Shown here piece after piece: positions 44,721-53,287 of a DNA stretch of 64,000 nt. A program made the position numbers and the translations under genes. This DNA comes from Lactobacillus johnsonii (GTDB lineage Bacteria > Bacillota > Bacilli > Lactobacillales > Lactobacillaceae), in assembly GCF_014058685.1 (NCBI RefSeq), contig NZ_CP059055.1, positions 1,674,001-1,738,000 on the forward strand, read 5' to 3'. Each line of letters starts with the position of its first letter. Within the stretch, counting starts at the first letter, position 1. The notes under the pieces are model-generated. The model did no database searches. It was not told the DNA's origin and saw nothing but the letters and a program-made list of their open reading frames with translations.

Positions 44721-44729
44721 AAAATATTT

Positions 44730-46172
44730 TTGGATACTTTTGATGAGGCACAAAAACGTAAAAAACTAACTTGGCCCGTGATTGCCTTAATGGACTTTGT
44801 TACAGTTATTGGTTTTGATGACATTATCTATAACTTTCAAAATCAAGGATTAGCTGTAGTTAGTGACTGGATATTACTGTTAATTCTATTTGTAGTTCCA
44901 TACGAATTAATCGTCGGACAACTAGGAGCTACTTTTTCAGATGATGGCGGAGGCTTATCTTCTTGGTTAAGACACACCTCTGGCGATCGAATGGGATATA
45001 TTACTGCTTGGTGCTACTGGGTAGTTTCACTACCATATTTAGTTGATGTAGCTAATTCAACAGTTGTTTCTTTTGCATGGCTTTTTAAAGGACATGCATT
45101 AAGTGACAAAGAAATGAGTAATTGGGCTTTTGCTTTATTTACGGCAATTATTTTTGTCATCTTTATCTTTTTCCAACACCGATTTGCTAACTCGCTACAA
45201 TGGTTATCTATCATCGGTGGTGGTGCCATGTTTATCATGACCATTCTTTTTGTAATTATGACTATCGTATATTTGGGTGAAGGCCGCAGAATTGCTACTC
45301 AACCTTTCCACTTTAAGAACTTCTTGCCAACGTTTGATATGAAATTCTTAATGTCATTAGGTTTATTGATTTTTGCCATGAATGGAGCTGAATTTGTTGC
45401 TCCTTACGTTACTGAAATGAAAGATGGCCCTAAGAATTTCCCTAAAGCAATGTACATGCTAGCAATCATGACTGGATTTTTAACTATTTTTGGTTCCTTT
45501 GCATTGGGCGTATTCTTTAATGCACATCACTTACCAGATGACTTAAAAATGAATGGTTCCTACTATGCTTTTCAAGCAATGGGAGAAAAATTCGGAATGG
45601 GTAAATTCTTCTTATATACTTTCATTATTACCCAAGCTCTCTACATGCTTGCCCAACTAGCTGTTTTAGTAGATGGCGGAGCTAGAATTTTCCTATCAGA
45701 CACTGCTAAAAAATATCTACCCAAGCAATTAACTAAGACTGATAAAAATGGTCTACCAATTAATGGTTACTGGCTAACAACTGGAATTTGCTCAGTTTTA
45801 CTATTTTTAAGTGCTACTCTTCCTTCAGTTAATGACATTTTCAATCAATTACTTAATTTAAACGGAATTGTATCACCATATGTTACCGGTCTACTCTTCT
45901 GGGCCTTTATTAAGATCAGACTTCACCCAGAAAAATTCCCATCACAATATGTATTTATCAAGAACAAAACCTTCGCTGTTATTGTTGGTTGGTGGTGTTT
46001 AATCATTACAGTTACCGGTGCAACTTTTGGAATCGTTCCAATTGATGCAAAAGCTGGCTCAGCTACTTGGTGGCATATGTTAATCCTAAACATTGTCGAA
46101 CCTCTTTTAATGATTGGATTAGGAATTGTTTTACCATTAATTGCTAAGTGGCAAAGATCAAAGGAAAATTAA
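44730..46172 (+). CDS. APC-superfamily amino acid permease
   Basis: This 480-residue protein has about twelve membrane helices and resembles the glutamate/GABA antiporter-YjeM branch of the APC superfamily (IALMDFVTVIGFDDIIYNF at the start, FAMNGAEFVAPYVTEMKDGPKNFPKAM in helix 6). It imports or exchanges an amino acid that cannot be named from sequence. Start is TTG at 44730 with AGGGGG nine bases upstream; the in-frame alternatives lack an SD. Expression may be controlled by the upstream PPP leader ORF. Followed by a bidirectional terminator. Confidence 0.9.
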   Translation: MDTFDEAQKRKKLTWPVIALMDFVTVIGFDDIIYNFQNQGLAVVSDWILLLILFVVPYELIVGQLGATFSDDGGGLSSWLRHTSGDRMGYITAWCYWVVSLPYLVDVANSTVVSFAWLFKGHALSDKEMSNWAFALFTAIIFVIFIFFQHRFANSLQWLSIIGGGAMFIMTILFVIMTIVYLGEGRRIATQPFHFKNFLPTFDMKFLMSLGLLIFAMNGAEFVAPYVTEMKDGPKNFPKAMYMLAIMTGFLTIFGSFALGVFFNAHHLPDDLKMNGSYYAFQAMGEKFGMGKFFLYTFIITQALYMLAQLAVLVDGGARIFLSDTAKKYLPKQLTKTDKNGLPINGYWLTTGICSVLLFLSATLPSVNDIFNQLLNLNGIVSPYVTGLLFWAFIKIRLHPEKFPSQYVFIKNKTFAVIVGWWCLIITVTGATFGIVPIDAKAGSATWWHMLILNIVEPLLMIGLGIVLPLIAKWQRSKEN

Positions 46173-46182
46173 TCTATAACAT

Positions 46183-46233
46183 AAAAATGCTATTGACTCT
46201 CGGTATATGTACTTGAGCCAATAGCATTTTTTA
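46183..46233. terminator. Bidirectional terminator between permease and peptide/ABC operon
   Basis: The stem AAAAATGCTATTG / CAATAGCATTTTT, with inner GACTC / GAG pairs, lies at the convergent ends. Confidence 0.9.
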
Positions 46234-46247
46234 TTTATTGCAATTAA

Positions 46248-46967
46248 TTATCGTTCTTGCCTTCTAGAGAAAAATATCTTAGTACTTAATAAACAAACTA
46301 GATACCAAACTAAAATTTTGATTAATAAAATTAACATATCTTGATTAAAAAAACTATTTGCCTCTATCCAATCTATTAAATTACTAATTGGAAGTAGTTC
46401 TGCAAAAAATTTTAACCAAGTAGGATATTCACTTACTGGAATAATCATTCCAGCTAAAATAATCAAACTACCCGTTACAATATTAGAAAGCCAGTAAGGA
46501 TTCTCTTTTTTCATTCCCCATACAGCACAAAAATAAGCTAAGAGAACACTTATAAAGATTTCAAAGGGTAAAGCAAGAAAAAGCCTAGGAATAATATTTA
46601 CTTTATTAAGCACTATTAAACCTATTACTCCCAAAAGAATTGTTTCCAGAGAAAGGACAACTGCCGCAATTACAAATTTTACTAGCCAATAGTTTTTAAA
46701 AGTAGGTCTAATTGAAAAAATATCGTCCAGTAAATTAATATTTTGATCATAAACTGTGGACGCTACCACAATGCCAGTACCTGTAGTAATACCTGTAGTA
46801 ATCACGCTTCCGACCAAAATACGAGAATAATCTTGACTCGCTCCAAAGGCAATCAACAAAAACATAATTAAGGATACTAATGGCAACAGTAAATAATTAA
46901 CTAAAATCACGTTAACACTGTCAAAAGTTCCAATCGAACGTAGAGTAACACGATAGGCAGCTTTCAA
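46248..46967 (-). CDS. ABC-2 type permease subunit 2 of the peptide-linked transporter
   Basis: This 239-residue protein has six hydrophobic helices and the pattern of an ABC-2 membrane subunit (central GMIIPVSEYPTWLKFFAELLPISNLIDWIE stretch before the last helices, split here by its natural turn). It is the last gene of a five-gene minus-strand operon and overlaps the preceding permease by four bases (ATGA), so the two subunits are coupled and probably form a heterodimer. With the ATPase at 47700-48470 it would export a peptide or drug or provide immunity. Substrate inferred only from context with the 32-residue peptide gene. Confidence 0.85.
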   Translation of the reverse strand: MKAAYRVTLRSIGTFDSVNVILVNYLLLPLVSLIMFLLIAFGASQDYSRILVGSVITTGITTGTGIVVASTVYDQNINLLDDIFSIRPTFKNYWLVKFVIAAVVLSLETILLGVIGLIVLNKVNIIPRLFLALPFEIFISVLLAYFCAVWGMKKENPYWLSNIVTGSLIILAGMIIPVSEYPTWLKFFAELLPISNLIDWIEANSFFNQDMLILLIKILVWYLVCLLSTKIFFSRRQER

Positions 46968-47698
46968 AATATGCTCAATCTCCCCTCTTTAAAAGCTCGT
47001 TTAATTACAATATTAGTCATTAATTTAGATAAAACTCCAAAGACCACTACAACTAAAATGTAGCTCATTATCCAATTCCATTGAATAGATTCATGATAGA
47101 TAATCCTAATTGGTAAAGTTAACGGACTTAGCATTTGAAAAGGTTTGATACTTATTCTAATTGCGTCTGGAATACTTAAAAGTCCAGATAAAAGCAAAAT
47201 TGGTAATAATAAAAGCTGTTCATAAACAATTGCATTCTTGCTTAAAACAAAAAATAAACTAATAAAATAGCTTAAAACTGCAGCTGCAATCCATAATAAG
47301 ATGATCCCTACTAATAATTGAAAATCTAAGTAATTAACTGGCATTTTTAATAACCAAGCTTCTAATCCTGCTAAAGGAAAAGCAATTAAACCATACACAG
47401 AAGCTGGAATCAGAGTAGCCAGTAAAACTTTTTCTCTAGCTACACCAGTATTTAATAGATACGGTAGAGTCCCTTGAAATCTCTGAAAGCCTAATGCACC
47501 AGCACTAGTAGTACATGATGCCCATGTTCCCATTACTCCCGCAATTAACCATTCTTTCCCGTTATAAGTTTGCAAAACATAGTGAGCCAAATATTCATAA
47601 AGTAGCATTGTAGTTGTTTCAATAATCACTAAATTTACAAAATAAGTATTTTTTATATATAAACGTACTTGAAATAATGCTAATTTAATAAAAGACAT
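46964..47698 (-). CDS. ABC-2 type permease subunit 1 of the peptide-linked transporter
   Basis: This 244-residue membrane protein has six hydrophobic helices. Conserved ABC-2 features are the long first loop (MGTWASCTTSAGALGFQRFQ, GTLPYLLNTGVAREKVLLAT) and the helix with LLLLPILLLSGLLSIPD. The gap to the ATPase stop is one base, and its own end overlaps the next permease start by four bases. It differs clearly in sequence from its partner, so the transporter is a heterodimer of permeases plus an ATPase dimer. Confidence 0.85.
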   Translation of the reverse strand: MSFIKLALFQVRLYIKNTYFVNLVIIETTTMLLYEYLAHYVLQTYNGKEWLIAGVMGTWASCTTSAGALGFQRFQGTLPYLLNTGVAREKVLLATLIPASVYGLIAFPLAGLEAWLLKMPVNYLDFQLLVGIILLWIAAAVLSYFISLFFVLSKNAIVYEQLLLLPILLLSGLLSIPDAIRISIKPFQMLSPLTLPIRIIYHESIQWNWIMSYILVVVVFGVLSKLMTNIVIKRAFKEGRLSIF

Positions 47699-47699
47699 A

Positions 47700-48470
47700 C
47701 TACACCTGCCTTCTTTTCAACTGATCAGCTACTGCTAAATAGGCATCAGCTAAACTTGCATTATTTTCCACACCAGCAAATTTCTTTACTTCTTGAATTG
47801 ACCCTTCAAAATGAATCATCCCACCGCCGATTAAAAAGATCCTATCAGCCAAGCTTTCAATATCTGACATGTTGTGACTAGTTAAAATAATACCTCGTTT
47901 TTCTGATGCTATTCTTTTAACTAATTGCCTAATCGAAATAACTGATTCAATATCTAAGCCTGCTGTTGGTTCGTCTAACATTAATATTTTGGGATGATTT
48001 ACTAATCCACGAGCAATATGAAGTCGCTGCAACATGCCTTTAGAATAAGCAGATACTTTCTTTTCAGCTACATCGACTAAATTAACAGTTTTCAAAGCTT
48101 CTTGAACATTGCTTTTAATATTTCTTTCTTTAACACCTACGACTCGAGCAAAAAATTCTAAATTTTCTCTCGCAGTAGCGCCGTAATAAAATCCACGATC
48201 ACCACCAAAAACAATACCCATCTTCTTCCTAGCTTTTCGTGGATACTTAATCAGATCCACACCCTCAACTTCAACTTGTCCTGAAGTAGGAACTAAGTAA
48301 TTAGAAATGGATTTAATGAGTGTTGTTTTGCCAGCTCCATTTGGTCCAACAAAAGAAATTACTTCTCCTGCATGTAACTCAAAACTAATATTTTTTATTG
48401 CATGAAAAGTTTTTTTCTTATCTTTATAATCACGTGTAATGTTGTCAGCTTTAAATATAGTATTTGTCAT
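47700..48470 (-). CDS. ABC transporter ATPase of the peptide-linked transporter
   Basis: This 256-residue ATPase of the ABC-2/drug-export group has Walker A FVGPNGAGKTT, a Q-loop-region segment MGIVFGGDRGFYYGATAREN, a signature written YSKGMLQRLHIARGL instead of LSGGQ (normal for this group), Walker B ILMLDEPTAGLD and the H-loop LTSHNMSDIESLADR. It powers the two ABC-2 permeases downstream. The start overlaps the end of the 386-residue protein gene by 20 bases, showing tight coupling. The SD is weak (AGGA). Confidence 0.9.
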   Translation of the reverse strand: MTNTIFKADNITRDYKDKKKTFHAIKNISFELHAGEVISFVGPNGAGKTTLIKSISNYLVPTSGQVEVEGVDLIKYPRKARKKMGIVFGGDRGFYYGATARENLEFFARVVGVKERNIKSNVQEALKTVNLVDVAEKKVSAYSKGMLQRLHIARGLVNHPKILMLDEPTAGLDIESVISIRQLVKRIASEKRGIILTSHNMSDIESLADRIFLIGGGMIHFEGSIQEVKKFAGVENNASLADAYLAVADQLKRRQV

Positions 48471-49611
48471 AATTTTCTAAAATTCCTATTGGATCAGATT
48501 TTATCGTTTTCAAAATTTGCTTTGCTTTTTCTTCCTCTCCCATCTTATAAAAAGAAGCAGTAACAAGTTTTTTAGTTTCATTAATACCAATAATATTGCC
48601 TATCTTTATATGCTCATCAATTGCACTAAGCGCTGTGTTTACCGCTTGGTCATACTGTTTATCAATATAGTAAATATAGGCTAACGAAGATAATGCTTCA
48701 CTTAAATATTCATCATTATATTTATGAACCATTTCTACATCTTGCAACATAATTTTTTTAGCAATATCTATATTATTTAATTCAATTTCTATCTGAACTT
48801 GGTTGATAGCTATCTGACTATAATACCTTACAAGCTCGGTAAGTTTCATATTAATATGTGTAAATTTGTTTATAGCATTATTAAGAATAATTTTCCCATT
48901 TGCAAGCAAAAGTCTAGCTAAAATTAAATTATTATGGTGATTTTCTTGATTAGATAGTATTAATTGAAAGGCGACGAGATTATTCAGTAGCGCTGCTATT
49001 TCACCTAGATCATTACTCAAATTTATATCAGTAATTAAGCTATTACTATGTTTAAAAAACTCATCAATATTTTTTTCTCTTTTTAATAGAGTTACATCAA
49101 TTCTATGTAAAATAACTTCTTTAGTTTCTCTATCAGTACACTTAGTATGTGCTTGATTAAATAGTTTCAAAGCAGTTGATGCATCATTTTCAATACCACA
49201 TAAAGTAGCCATCTTTATTAAATTATCAACCGTGAATTCTTTTAAAACATCAGCCATTCTTTCTTTTAATACTTCATAAGAAGAATCATAATCTCCCAGT
49301 ACCAAAACTACACCATCAATCCAATCACCTAAATCGCGAATATCTAATTCTAAGAGTTCTTTTTTTACTTCCAGTACCGATGGCATTTGTTTATCTAATT
49401 TTTTACAATATTCTTTTATAAAAATTCGTGGGCTATCCGTTTTTCTTAAACCAAAATCTGTTAAATATTCTGGTGCTTTTATAGTTCTTTTATTTGAATA
49501 AATTCCTTTAATAATATTTTTAGCAATATGAATACGTTCAAATAAAACAGGAGATTCTTCCCATGAAGCATCTCCTGTTTTAAATGAACCTATAAATTGA
49601 GTAAAATTCAA
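48451..49611 (-). CDS. 386-residue all-helical (TPR-like) protein of unknown function
   Basis: I do not recognise this protein. From about residue 130 to the end it is built of degenerate helix-turn-helix pairs with TPR spacing (NDASTALKLFNQAHTKC; SLAYIYYIDKQYDQAVNTAL; ASFYKMGEEEKAKQILK). The first 120 residues are mixed helical with no clear helix-turn-helix DNA-binding motif, membrane segment or signal. The length and TPR content recall Rap-type peptide receptors (about 380 residues), but identity is not shown. Start is TTG at 49611 with GAGGGAG eight bases upstream. It lies 16 bases after a 32-residue peptide gene and overlaps the ABC ATPase, so it may sense, modify or chaperone the peptide. 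Confidence 0.85.
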   Translation of the reverse strand: MNFTQFIGSFKTGDASWEESPVLFERIHIAKNIIKGIYSNKRTIKAPEYLTDFGLRKTDSPRIFIKEYCKKLDKQMPSVLEVKKELLELDIRDLGDWIDGVVLVLGDYDSSYEVLKERMADVLKEFTVDNLIKMATLCGIENDASTALKLFNQAHTKCTDRETKEVILHRIDVTLLKREKNIDEFFKHSNSLITDINLSNDLGEIAALLNNLVAFQLILSNQENHHNNLILARLLLANGKIILNNAINKFTHINMKLTELVRYYSQIAINQVQIEIELNNIDIAKKIMLQDVEMVHKYNDEYLSEALSSLAYIYYIDKQYDQAVNTALSAIDEHIKIGNIIGINETKKLVTASFYKMGEEEKAKQILKTIKSDPIGILENYDKYYI

Positions 49612-49627
49612 TTTTTAGACTCCCTCT

Positions 49628-49726
49628 TTAACCTTTTTGAGGTCCGTGATTCCAACCGGACAATACTTTTGCAAAATATGAAATCAAATTTTTATCCATT
49701 TCTTTTGCTACTTTTTCTACTGACAT
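49628..49726 (-). CDS. 32-residue peptide gene, first gene of the ABC operon
   Basis: The 32-codon ORF begins MSVEKVAKEMDKNLISYFA and ends LSGWNHGPQKG. The SD is excellent (GAAAGGAG, eight bases from ATG) and it lies directly behind a promoter with an operator-like dyad. The first two thirds form a charged amphipathic helix; the tail has a Trp, a His, a Pro and two Gly. There is no double-Gly leader, Cys, or signal peptide. It could be a leaderless bacteriocin, a signalling peptide or a RiPP precursor whose C-terminal core is modified. Position before a helical protein and an ABC exporter supports any of these. Not annotated by size-limited gene finders. Confidence 0.8.
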   Translation of the reverse strand: MSVEKVAKEMDKNLISYFAKVLSGWNHGPQKG

Positions 49727-49753
49727 AGTTATTCTCCTTTCTTATTTTTTATT

Positions 49754-49783
49754 ATTTTATCATTGGATATTTCAAATTCCAAT
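49754..49783 (-). promoter_or_regulatory. Promoter with dyad for the peptide/ABC operon
   Basis: On the minus strand, -35 TTGGAA (49777-49782), 17 bases, -10 TAAAAT (49754-49759). The arms ATTGGA / TCCAAT (49762-49767 and 49778-49783) form a dyad across the -35 and spacer, so a bound regulator would block polymerase. The leader before the peptide ORF is about 20 bases. Confidence 0.55.
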
Positions 49784-50419
49784 AATATTTTTATGATATT
49801 CTAATTTTATTTTATTATTATCGCTATTCTATAGAAACTTGTCTAGCATTTAAATACTTTCTCCCATTACTCTACTCAAATACTCCGGCTCATTGAGAAT
49901 TTTGTTATACTTCAATAACATAACAATTTATGAAAGCTCTTTTATTTGCTATTATTTTTATAAGGTCTTATATTTATAAATGAAGGCAGTCTTCATAGAG
50001 AAGCAATAAATAACATATATTTATTGCTATTACTTTATATAAATATTTAGTAATTATATCAAGAAGAAGTTTTTGACATTCTGAATCATAATAATCATTC
50101 ACTATTTTCACTACTTTTTCCCATCTATAGTTCAATAAAATTAAAAATAGTGAAAGTTATTGTTAGTAAAAATACAGTTTAACTAAATTCTTCAGGAAGC
50201 TGAAATATATTTTAATGTATAGCTTCAGTTTAAACTATGTATTACAAAGATAATAAATTTGTCACCCTATATACCCTTAAGTCGTGAGCTTTCCTATTCC
50301 CCCATAATTGTATGGCTTAAGTGATTTTCTTAATTAACTACCTTTGATACAGTCAGTTTAATTTCATTTACAAGTATAAAATTTATTATGATTTCAGGAT
50401 AACAACTATATACTCCACT
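49784..50419. other. Gene-free AT-rich intergenic region
   Basis: About 640 bases hold no ORF with a convincing SD. Several hairpins are visible: AGCAATAAAT / ATTTATTGCT (about 50001-50029), TTCACTATTTT / AAAATAGTGAA (50098-50156, large loop) and GAAGCT / AGCTTC (50196-50226). A 17-codon ORF starting ATGAAAGCTC near 49930 has no SD. The region may contain promoters for the RNA ending at 50520. Confidence 0.5.
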
Positions 50420-50520
50420 CATATTTATGTGCACGGTTAATTAAAGTAATTATCTCTATTCGGATATTACCGTGTTCAAATATCCTAAAGGTCACTTCGT
50501 TTTTCGGAGTGGCCTTTTTT
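50420..50520 (+). ncRNA. Structured RNA 3' end with terminator, upstream of hflX
   Basis: Arms CACGGT (50432-50437) and ACCGTG (50469-50474) form one hairpin. GGATAT (50462-50467) and ATATCC (50480-50485) form a competing one. A strong 10-bp terminator follows (GGTCACTTCG / CGGAGTGGCC, 50490-50514, then six T's). No plus-strand gene lies upstream, and hflX has its own promoter afterwards, so the terminator ends either an independent small RNA or a long attenuated hflX leader. The 5' end was not located. Confidence 0.5.
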
Positions 50521-50529
50521 GTGTCAAAA

Positions 50530-50558
50530 TTGATTTTTATTTAAAAAGAAATTATAAT
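50530..50558 (+). promoter_or_regulatory. hflX-proximal promoter
   Basis: TTGATT (50530-50535) and a perfect TATAAT (50553-50558) with a 17-base spacer lie about 85 bases before the hflX start and after the terminator. Confidence 0.75.
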
Positions 50559-50650
50559 TTTCATACTATCAAATAAAGGAATGGTTATGATGATTTTTTA
50601 AGTTATTAACTCTACGTAGAAATACTATTTTTTGAAAGCAGGTGAATTAT

Positions 50651-51931
50651 TTGATCGACAATCAACCAAAAAAAACTAAAGCATTTATTGCGGGCGTAAA
50701 TTTAAATGATCCTAATTTTGACTATTATATGACTGAACTAAGAGAATTAACACTTGCCAACAACCTAGATGTTGTTGGTCAAGCAAGCCAAAAGGCTGAA
50801 AATATCGTTGCGGGAACATATTTTGGTGTTGGTAAACTTAATCAAATTAAAGATATGGCTCGAGAATTACATGCTAAAATTTTAGTCATTAATGATGAAC
50901 TTTCGCCAACTCAAATTAGAAACATTGAGAGCATGACAAAACTTAAAGTGCTTGATCGAACTGAATTAATTTTAGAAATTTTCTCTAATCGAGCACGTAG
51001 TAGACAAGCTAAACTACAAGTTCAACTTGCTCGATTACAATATGAACTACCTCGGCTTCATCCATCAGAAAACAATCTAGACCAACAGCGTGGTTCTGGT
51101 GGTGCAAGCGGTGGTTTTGCTAACCGTGGTTCTGGTGAAACTAAGCTTGAATTAAATAGACGAACCATTGGTAAACAAATTAGTGCAATTAAAAAGGAAC
51201 TAAAAGACATTAGCAAACAAGAAGAAATAAAATCTGCTAGACGAAACAATTCTCGTCTACCACAAGTCGCCCTCGTTGGCTACACTAATGCTGGAAAATC
51301 AACAACGATGAATGAGTTGTTGAATGTCTTTAGTGATGAAGCTTCTAAAAAGCAAGTATTTGAAAAAAATATGCTATTTGCGACTTTAGATACTAGTGTT
51401 AGAAGAATTGACTTAAAAGATGACTTAAGTTTTATCCTTTCAGATACCGTTGGTTTTATCTCCAAGTTACCTCATAACTTAATTGAATCATTTAAAGCTA
51501 CTTTGCAAGAAGCTAAAGATGCTGACTTGATAATCAATGTCGTAGATGCTTCCGATCATAATATGGTTCAAATGATTAAAACGACCCAAAAAGTTTTAGA
51601 TGAGTTGAAAATTACCAATGTACCAATGATTACTGCTTATAATAAAGCCGACTTGACAGATCGCAATTATCCACAAATTGAGGGAAATGATATTTTATAT
51701 TCAGCGAAAGATCCCGAGTCAATTAAGCAACTAGCTGATTTAATTGTTAAGAAAGTTTTTGATAATTACGAAAAGGTAAACTTGGTCTTACCTTTATCAG
51801 ACGGTAAAAATTTAGCTTATCTTCATGAATATGGTCAAATTTTAAATGAAGATTTCAAAGATGACGGCGTTCATGTTACAGTAAGACTATCACCAAAAGA
51901 TCTAGAAAAATTTAAAACTAAAACTGTTTAG
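50651..51931 (+). CDS. hflX: Ribosome-associated GTPase HflX
   Basis: This protein of about 426 residues has an N-terminal HflX domain with the Gly-rich linker (GSGGASGGFANRGSGETKLELNRR, split by a helix boundary), then a GTPase domain with G1 VGYTNAGKST, G3 DTVGF and G4 NKAD. HflX rescues or splits stalled 70S ribosomes and is linked to antibiotic and heat stress. I prefer TTG at 50651 because AGGTGA sits at normal spacing; GTG at 50642 would overlap that SD. It has a nearby promoter and an upstream terminator that might act as an attenuator. Confidence 0.94.
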   Translation: MIDNQPKKTKAFIAGVNLNDPNFDYYMTELRELTLANNLDVVGQASQKAENIVAGTYFGVGKLNQIKDMARELHAKILVINDELSPTQIRNIESMTKLKVLDRTELILEIFSNRARSRQAKLQVQLARLQYELPRLHPSENNLDQQRGSGGASGGFANRGSGETKLELNRRTIGKQISAIKKELKDISKQEEIKSARRNNSRLPQVALVGYTNAGKSTTMNELLNVFSDEASKKQVFEKNMLFATLDTSVRRIDLKDDLSFILSDTVGFISKLPHNLIESFKATLQEAKDADLIINVVDASDHNMVQMIKTTQKVLDELKITNVPMITAYNKADLTDRNYPQIEGNDILYSAKDPESIKQLADLIVKKVFDNYEKVNLVLPLSDGKNLAYLHEYGQILNEDFKDDGVHVTVRLSPKDLEKFKTKTV

Positions 51932-51936
51932 CAAAC

Positions 51937-51971
51937 AAAAAGACGTAGATTTTAAAATCTACGTCTTTTTT
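51937..51971. terminator. Bidirectional terminator after hflX
   Basis: A perfect 17-bp palindrome arm AAAAAGACGTAGATTTT with its complement and T runs on both strands. Confidence 0.93.
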
Positions 51972-51975
51972 CATA

Positions 51976-53184
51976 TTATTTATAAATAATTACAGCTTCG
52001 TTTTTCTCTACATTATCCCAAACTTTGGGAGCATCACTTGGTCTTAAGTTAACACATCCATAAGAACCATCATTTAGGTAAGCTGTTTTTGACCAATTCT
52101 TTCGCCAGCTATTATCATGGAAGCCGCAACCTGTTAAGGTAAATGGCATCCAGTATTTAACATCAACCGAGTATTTCGAACCATCATCATTTGTTCCCTT
52201 TAAAACACTTGGAGATTCTTTATAGTGAATATACCAAACTCCAGTAGGTGTTTCTAGGTTCTTATGAGCAAGCTTAGTCTCCACTGTACCAGTAACAATT
52301 GTATCTAATGTTAATACACATTTGCCATTCTTATAGACCCACATCTTTTGATCAGTTAAAGAAACAACAACATAATTATTACCAATTCCATTATTGCTTA
52401 ACCCATAGCCAGTTCCATAGGTACTAAAACCTTCCCCATAGATATAATTCTTTCCATTAAGTGTTTGAACATCATTAGATAATGCATTCTCAACACCAGC
52501 TAATAATTTCTTTTCATTAATAGCCCAGCCATAGCTTTCATTCTTAACCTTCGTAACTTGACCATTTGGAAGCTTGAAGTCATAAGATTTGTGAAGAGTA
52601 GATACTTCTTTGTTAATGCTGTTAATTTTATCTTCTAGAATTTTTGTATCTAAAAATACATACTTATTATTTCTATATGATACATTTGGAAATACTTCTG
52701 CTCTTTTAAATACGAAAGATTTGCCATTTACAGTATATTTTACTTGACGATCTTTAATCTGATTTAATTTATCCTTTGCCTTTAATAAGGCATCATTTTG
52801 AAAATTCCATTTCTTTCGGCTAGGGTAGCGAGTATGTTGAGTTTCAAAATATGATTGAACTTCTTTACTCGTAATTACTTTATTACCGGTCTTCTTTAAT
52901 ACGACTTTATCTCCCTCTAAAATCGCATCATTTTTTGCTTTTTCATTTATTTTTGCAGTAGCCTTTTTGACCGTTAGCTTTCCGACAGGAATATCATAAA
53001 TTACAACATTCGAATTAAAGTGGGTAGAATTAAATTTTTCTGCTTCAGCATTTCTTTTAGACTGAATATGACCAAAAATTAACCAACCTATTAAAATTAT
53101 TATTAAGCCAATTAAAATACCTATTAGCCACTTACGATAGTTATTTGTGGGATGGGTATTTTTTTCTTCGTTTTTATTATTCAT
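51976..53184 (-). CDS. L,D-transpeptidase with membrane anchor
   Basis: This 402-residue protein has one N-terminal membrane helix (about residues 18-40), a long extracytoplasmic region with a PG-binding (YkuD-associated) domain, and a C-terminal YkuD catalytic domain. The catalytic Cys is in DGSYGCVNLRPSDA, with upstream GCGFHDNSW supplying the conserved His. The classical SHGCxN is here SYGCVN. Such enzymes form 3-3 cross-links or attach proteins to peptidoglycan outside the cell. SD AGGAAATAGG is upstream. Monocistronic. Confidence 0.92.
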   Translation of the reverse strand: MNNKNEEKNTHPTNNYRKWLIGILIGLIIILIGWLIFGHIQSKRNAEAEKFNSTHFNSNVVIYDIPVGKLTVKKATAKINEKAKNDAILEGDKVVLKKTGNKVITSKEVQSYFETQHTRYPSRKKWNFQNDALLKAKDKLNQIKDRQVKYTVNGKSFVFKRAEVFPNVSYRNNKYVFLDTKILEDKINSINKEVSTLHKSYDFKLPNGQVTKVKNESYGWAINEKKLLAGVENALSNDVQTLNGKNYIYGEGFSTYGTGYGLSNNGIGNNYVVVSLTDQKMWVYKNGKCVLTLDTIVTGTVETKLAHKNLETPTGVWYIHYKESPSVLKGTNDDGSKYSVDVKYWMPFTLTGCGFHDNSWRKNWSKTAYLNDGSYGCVNLRPSDAPKVWDNVEKNEAVIIYK

Positions 53185-53229
53185 TAAAAATACCTATTTC
53201 CTTAAAAAAGTTCTTTTAATTATATCATA

Positions 53230-53264
53230 AAAAAGAAGGTTAATCTTCTGATTAACCTTCTAAA
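53230..53264 (-). terminator. Terminator of the NlpC/P60 gene
   Basis: A 12-bp stem AGAAGGTTAATC / GATTAACCTTCT carries a T run on the minus strand, downstream of the hydrolase stop. Confidence 0.88.
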
Positions 53265-53287
53265 ATAACTATCTTTATTTCAATTAA

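Noticed and set aside
49921-49983. 17-codon ORF MKALLFAIIFIRSYIYK
   Set aside because: It has no SD and no conserved context; hydrophobic short ORFs are expected by chance in AT-rich DNA.
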